Source: Isoetes taiwanensis (Eukaryota > Streptophyta > Lycopodiopsida > Isoetales > Isoetaceae). From it: DNA of 64,000 nucleotides. The stretch spans positions 20,072,089-20,136,088 of the forward strand of contig JAJEKV010000005.1 in the NCBI GenBank assembly GCA_021234155.1. Reading direction: 5' to 3'. Within the stretch, counting starts at the first letter, position 1, and each line of letters opens with the position of its first letter. Of this stretch, positions 60,101 to 64,000 are shown in pieces. The notes beneath the pieces are model-generated. The model was not told the origin of the DNA and ran no database searches. It saw nothing but the letters and a program-made list of their open reading frames with translations. Both the position numbers and the translations under genes were made by a program.

Positions 60101-60540
60101 CAAGAAGATGTTTAAGTTTAGATCCCGATGACCAGGTCCGAGGATTTCCTTGAAGTGTTTTTAAAAAAGGTACTAGCCACGGCTGATTGGGGTCTGTCAA
60201 AGATAAAAAGTGTTGGCTTTGGTACCTTCACGAAGGGCGAAGCGAGAATACTAGTTCACAAAAAGCCTCCGAGTGCAACTCGAGAATGTTCAAAAAGCAA
60301 TGCAACCCAGGAGAAGGCGAAATGCTAGAGCGGGAGCGTGAGAGCATGGAGAAAAATTTGAAGTCCATGCTTGATAACATTCCAGGTCGTAATGTCCGGG
60401 TTGGGGGTGCGAGTCGCGGCGGTTCACGATACCAACCGAGGATGATCATGCAAGCTTCGGATGCAACCAGCGGGGTTAGGAATCAAACCCACGTGGTAGC
60501 TTTCATAGAAGAGAACGTGTCCAGAACTTAACGGTGGCGT
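57180..60540 (+). pseudogene. Decayed coding region of unknown origin
   Basis: Protein-like segments occur along the + strand in changing frames, e.g. EWYVDVGKTNGKRWILCYT (about 57270), DLGKDIPFLAVDGILAKM (about 57680), EVEEFKALEKEEGRDKTK (about 58800), RKVRGLQDDEIIWLLNN (about 59035), RDDDYEVAKSKGASDKG and WQCFLLDEPNLKNVFYK followed by an acidic ADDEDEANECEEFD (59770-59920), and ERERESMEKNLKSMLDN (about 60330). The character is gene-like but nothing matches a family I know. A large transposon or other inserted element is possible. Many stops and shifts; not functional as read. Confidence 0.4.
58280..58610 (+). repeat. Cluster of GGCGTGTATTCATC motifs in both orientations
   Basis: CTGGCGTG(A/T)ATTCATC occurs at about 58301, 58453 and 58514, CTGGCGTGTATTACG at 58550, and inverted forms (GATGAATACACGCCCGG, GACGAATACACCC, GCGAATACGCCCGG) at 58573, 58483 and 58408. 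The GGCGTG(A/T)ATT core is the same as in the foldback elements at 54.6-55.2 kb. Confidence 0.7.
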
Positions 60541-60796
60541 TCATGCCCGGCGATAAAGCATCCGGGGAGTGAAGTAGACGCTAAAACTGCTGCGGATGGC
60601 GAGCGGCGATGAAAGGTAATTCCGCGCCGGTAGCGATATGTAGCTTTGTTATGAAGGATAAAAGCGGCGCTTGGCGTGTATTGCAAGAACACTTTTGCAT
60701 GGCTAACTCTTTGTTTTCCATGGTTCGGGCTCCACACCTTGTGACAAAATCATTGTCTTAAGAATGGTGTGTTGTGTAAAAGCGTTTCCTAAGAAG
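60541..60796. other. No gene recognised
   Basis: Short stretch between the decayed coding region and the L1 3' end. One more GGCGTGTATTGCA motif occurs at about 60673. Confidence 0.35.
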
Positions 60797-60799
60797 CTT

Positions 60800-63700
60800 A
60801 TTTTTTTTTTTTTGAAGAAGCGTATCGACAATATATTAAAAGAATGGTAATGTTACAAAGCAAGTGAGGAGGAAGGGCGCCCCAAAGAGAGCGGTGATAC
60901 CTCGACCTCCCACAACAAAAAGCGCAACTCTACTGGCATTGCAAAACGACCATCACCATCTACCACACCCAAGAAGTCCGCCAAATGGAAAACTTCCGCT
61001 CTACTAATCCGGGAACACCAAAAGCTTTGAAATAGCTTGTACGAGTCGAGGAATCGGAGAGGTGCGGTTGCTCTGAATCCCACGAAGATCCACAAATCCC
61101 GCCGCTTCCAAATCAACCACACCAACCAAGCCCGCCGGTCACAAGGCTTGCTGCCGTCTGTGACCAAGCACCCGAGGATATACATGAAGCAGCAATTGTT
61201 GGCTATTCAATCTCACTTGAAGCAGAGCCTGACCCAATCCTTTGCAACACACCAAGTGAGGGCATAAAACCGACAATGCTCCACAGGTCTCCGCGATGAA
61301 GGCCACAACAAGGGCAAAGAGGGCTCACACCCGGCCTAAAGCCCGACTCACAAGGACATTCACCATACGCATGATTGCACCACACGCCACATAAGCACCG
61401 ACCCCGGTGGGGAAGTGAGCTCCATGTCCGCGTCCAAACCCGCCATCGAGAACAGGAGGAGGCTGCGAGACCACTTGCACGAGGCGGCCGAGTGTCATGA
61501 ATAGCCAACACCCGGTAACAAGACCGCACAAAACAAGAAGATACAACATCCGGATGAACCTTCCAAACCTGCACCACCACATCACCACGAGGGACTATAG
61601 GTATGTGTAGCGGAATACTCCCGCCACTTGTTCCTAGATAGCCCGGTCCAGCGTCCTTCGGTGGCGAGCTCGAAAGAACTCCCACGAAGCTAAGTGGCCA
61701 TCCCAATACCAATCCTCCAAGGTGAGCACGGCGGCTCGCCTCCAGCGAACTGTGATCCAGAGCATGCACGCAGTGGCGACCAAGGGCAAGTGCAGCGGGA
61801 GGTAGAGGAACCCACAAGAAAGGAGAGAAGAGTGGTGATAAAGCGAGGCATAATCTAGGCTGGAAGAGCACCGCGCCTGCGTGATCCCAAGCCCGCAACA
61901 CCCACGTGAGAAAAGGGGATGCATGTGGGAAAGGCGGGAGACCATACAAGCGATTGCCGGGGGCAACTCTACATGCCTGAGACGACTTTCCAAATGCCAC
62001 ACAATGGCGAAGAGATTGCCACAATAGTGCCGCACCGGGAGAAGATGCTCCATCCTGCGAGAATGCTCCAAATAAACTTAGAGACCAACACCTTACTATG
62101 CGATTGCCAAATCCGGAATGGCCAAGCCCCCATCCTCCCGGCGGAACACTTCCACCAAGCCACTTTAACAACCGCCCCTTCATCATCCCGCCCCACACAA
62201 AATTTGAACAATCTTATCCAAAGCACATATCTTTACCCTCGGGGGCTAACATCGCGAGATCTTTGTATACACATGAGTGCTACAAAAATCTTGACTTGGC
62301 AATAGTGATCCCTACACGCCATGGACAACTTGCTACCCTTCCACCAATTGAGGTGTTTTACGCAGCCCACAAAATCTCATCCCACACCCTCCCCATGGAA
62401 ACACCCCCTCAAAGGGAATACCCAACGACTTAGTACACACATTACACGGAAGCACCTTCCAAGGGAATAGAGCCAAACAAGGGGGCCGGAGTCAACTGGG
62501 CCCATAATGCGGAGCATTTACCCCAATTCGGAAGAATGCACGAGGCCAAGGAGAAAAGTATCCAGCAAACCCTTCACATTCCATAAATTCCTCTCTTACG
62601 CCACCAAGAGAAAAAAGTGTCATCGTGGCCCCGTTAATAATCACTGGCGACTACCATCCCCGCATCCAAGCCCATCCACCACCCCTCCTCCTCCCTTTGC
62701 CAAAAAAACAAGCGAGGCGGTGCCTCCGCCACAATCGTAAACAAAAATGGTGCCAAAGGGCACCCACGCACCCCCTGCCTAAGGAGAAAAAAGGCGGAGG
62801 GTTCACCACGACACACCACCGTGGCCCGTGGCTGACATGCGGCTTCATGGCTCTCTCGTAAAGCATGGACCCGCATTAACGCTAACATCATGGCGGACAA
62901 GAACTCCCAACGGACACTATCATAAGCTTTAGCAAAGTCAAGCTTAAGATAGGCAATGCCTTGACCTGTTCTCCTGGCCCAATAAAGGCCCTCATAAGGC
63001 TGCTTGCGACAACATTAGTCAAAATGTTCCTCCCGGGGAACAAACCCGGTGCACCTTACTAATGGAAGAAGTCAACATCGGCTTCAACTTCTCGGCGGGG
63101 CTTTTACTTAATAATCTTGTACCTGAGGACAACAAGGATATAGGCCTCCAATCATTAATAGTAGAAGGCTGCTTAACCTTAGGAATCAAAGAAATGCATG
63201 CGGTATTCAAGATCCTATCCATGTGAGAAGAAGCTGCGGCAACTCAAGATACACACGGTACCGGACTCACCAGCCCACTCCCAATAAGTCTGAAAAGAAC
63301 TCCACGGGGATGCCATCCAGCCCGGGACATTTATCCTTGGCCATGCACATACATGCCTCAGCTAAATCCTCTGGAGAGCTCCGCTCCAAGCTCTCACATT
63401 GGTGAGGCAAAATAGATGGTTTAACGACCCCAAAACAAGCTCCCGCATCTCCTCCTCATAGGGAAGAGTGCATTTAGCGCAAAAAAAACCGAGAAATGAG
63501 CATGCACATACCTCTACAACTTCAGCGGGATCCTCCAAAGTCCGCCATCGCAAAAAGCAAGGGGCGCCATAGATGCCGATATCGCCCCACGCCTAGCTGC
63601 TCACGAAGAACACCGGCGAACTTGTATCCCCTCCTTTCAAACAGGTAAGGGCTGCCTTCACACGCCTCATGCACTTTAACCTGCTCCAAAGCAACAATAC

Positions 63701-64000
63701 TGTTTTTAACAACACCGTGCATTCTCCCTAATGCCATCGGAAGGTCGCAAAATCTTCTCAACTCCTCGATAAAGACTATGCAACTCCCCGCTCCTGCCGC
63801 ACACGCCGCCTACCAAAGACCTTAGCAAAGCGCTTCACCACGGCCAACGGTCACCATACCGGACATACCCTTGATGAAAAGGTATCAAGCCACAACTCCC
63901 GGCATTTGGGCGAAAATCCGCATCGCCCGGCCGGGTGTTCAAACGGAACACCCGTCCGAGAAGGCCGAGAGGCAACCGCACCGACCGGACAAACCCTGAG
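60800..64000 (-). mobile_element. L1-type LINE, ORF2 region, running to the window end
   Basis: A T run (60800-60813) is the poly(A) end on the minus strand. In transcription order: 63761-63400 linker; 63222-63019 RT start (CISLIPKVKQPSTINDWRPISLLSSG); about 62960-62900 LKLDFAKAYDSVRWEFL (catalytic Asp region); 62866-62634 QGVRGCPLAPFLFTIVAEA; about 62226-62050 FKFCVGRDDEGAVVKVAWWK and the following GxGAWPF-type motif; about 61330 a possible C-terminal zinc-finger start (CPCC). The order is that of plant L1 ORF2. Frames shift several times, so it is inactive. The endonuclease end lies beyond the window. Composition is clearly more GC-rich than most of the window. Confidence 0.8.

Noticed and set aside
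60128-60328. HU/IHF-like DNA-binding protein suggested by a GFGTF motif
   Set aside because: Only the short GFGTF stretch fits; the surrounding residues do not follow the family.
61203-62198. 331-codon open frame as a stand-alone gene
   Set aside because: The frame overlaps L1 ORF2 in another phase. The recognisable L1 motif (GRDDEGAVVKVAW) is in the neighbouring frame, so this long frame is a by-product of GC-rich sequence.

Overview
This window looks like nuclear DNA of a land plant from a gene-poor, transposon-rich region. The evidence is: GT-AG introns with consensus donors; one intact five-exon gene for a small plastid-type membrane protein with a G-box upstream; and plant-type mobile elements (Pif1/Helitron helicase, L1-type LINEs with a DUF4283-like ORF1, tRNA-derived SINEs, a DUF7869-like transposase and a Myb/SANT-like domain). 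The lineage cannot be fixed from sequence alone. I weakly favour a seed-free plant because of the DUF7869-like element and the gene-poor layout.

Layout. 1-0.42 kb: two tRNA-like repeat copies. 0.76-3.28 kb (-): decayed Helitron-type helicase. 3.30-7.17 kb: TIR element with about 65-bp inverted termini, holding an array of hairpin repeats. 7.54-10.22 kb: a 0.59-kb direct repeat flanking an (AG)n tract and a Myb/SANT-like pseudogene. 10.26-15.05 kb (-): two decayed LINEs of one family back to back, plus the 3' end of a third. 15.1-22.0 kb (+): a promoter-like segment, a minisatellite and a multi-exon locus encoding a basic/coiled-coil/RING protein, a Ulp1-like cysteine protease remnant and an unrecognised C-terminal domain. 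22.5-24.4 kb: simple repeats and an L1 fragment. 24.93-27.28 kb (+): the intact gene. 27.3-50 kb: LINE and SINE relics, a long direct repeat (33.3/42.1 kb), tandem repeats, a G-quadruplex motif, a C-rich/G-rich minisatellite with strand switch, a single-frame pseudogene and an inverted SINE pair. 51.0-53.1 kb (-): DUF7869-like transposase pseudogene. 53.7-54.3 kb (+): a small acidic-protein locus. 54.6-58.6 kb: foldback elements and repeats sharing a short motif. 56.3-60.5 kb (+): a promoter-like tandem repeat and a decayed coding region of unknown origin. 60.8-64.0 kb (-): L1 retrotransposon running towards the window end.

How it fits together. Only the 24.93-27.28 kb gene reads as a working host gene. 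Most of the rest is mobile DNA at different stages of decay. Two patterns stand out. First, LINEs of one family end in a similar 3' sequence followed by a pentanucleotide tail that differs at every insertion. Second, several long reading frames are kept in one phase and broken only by stops that C-to-T change of CAG, CAA or CGA would explain, the signature expected from decay of methylated DNA. The least explained block is the RING/Ulp1 locus at 15-22 kb.
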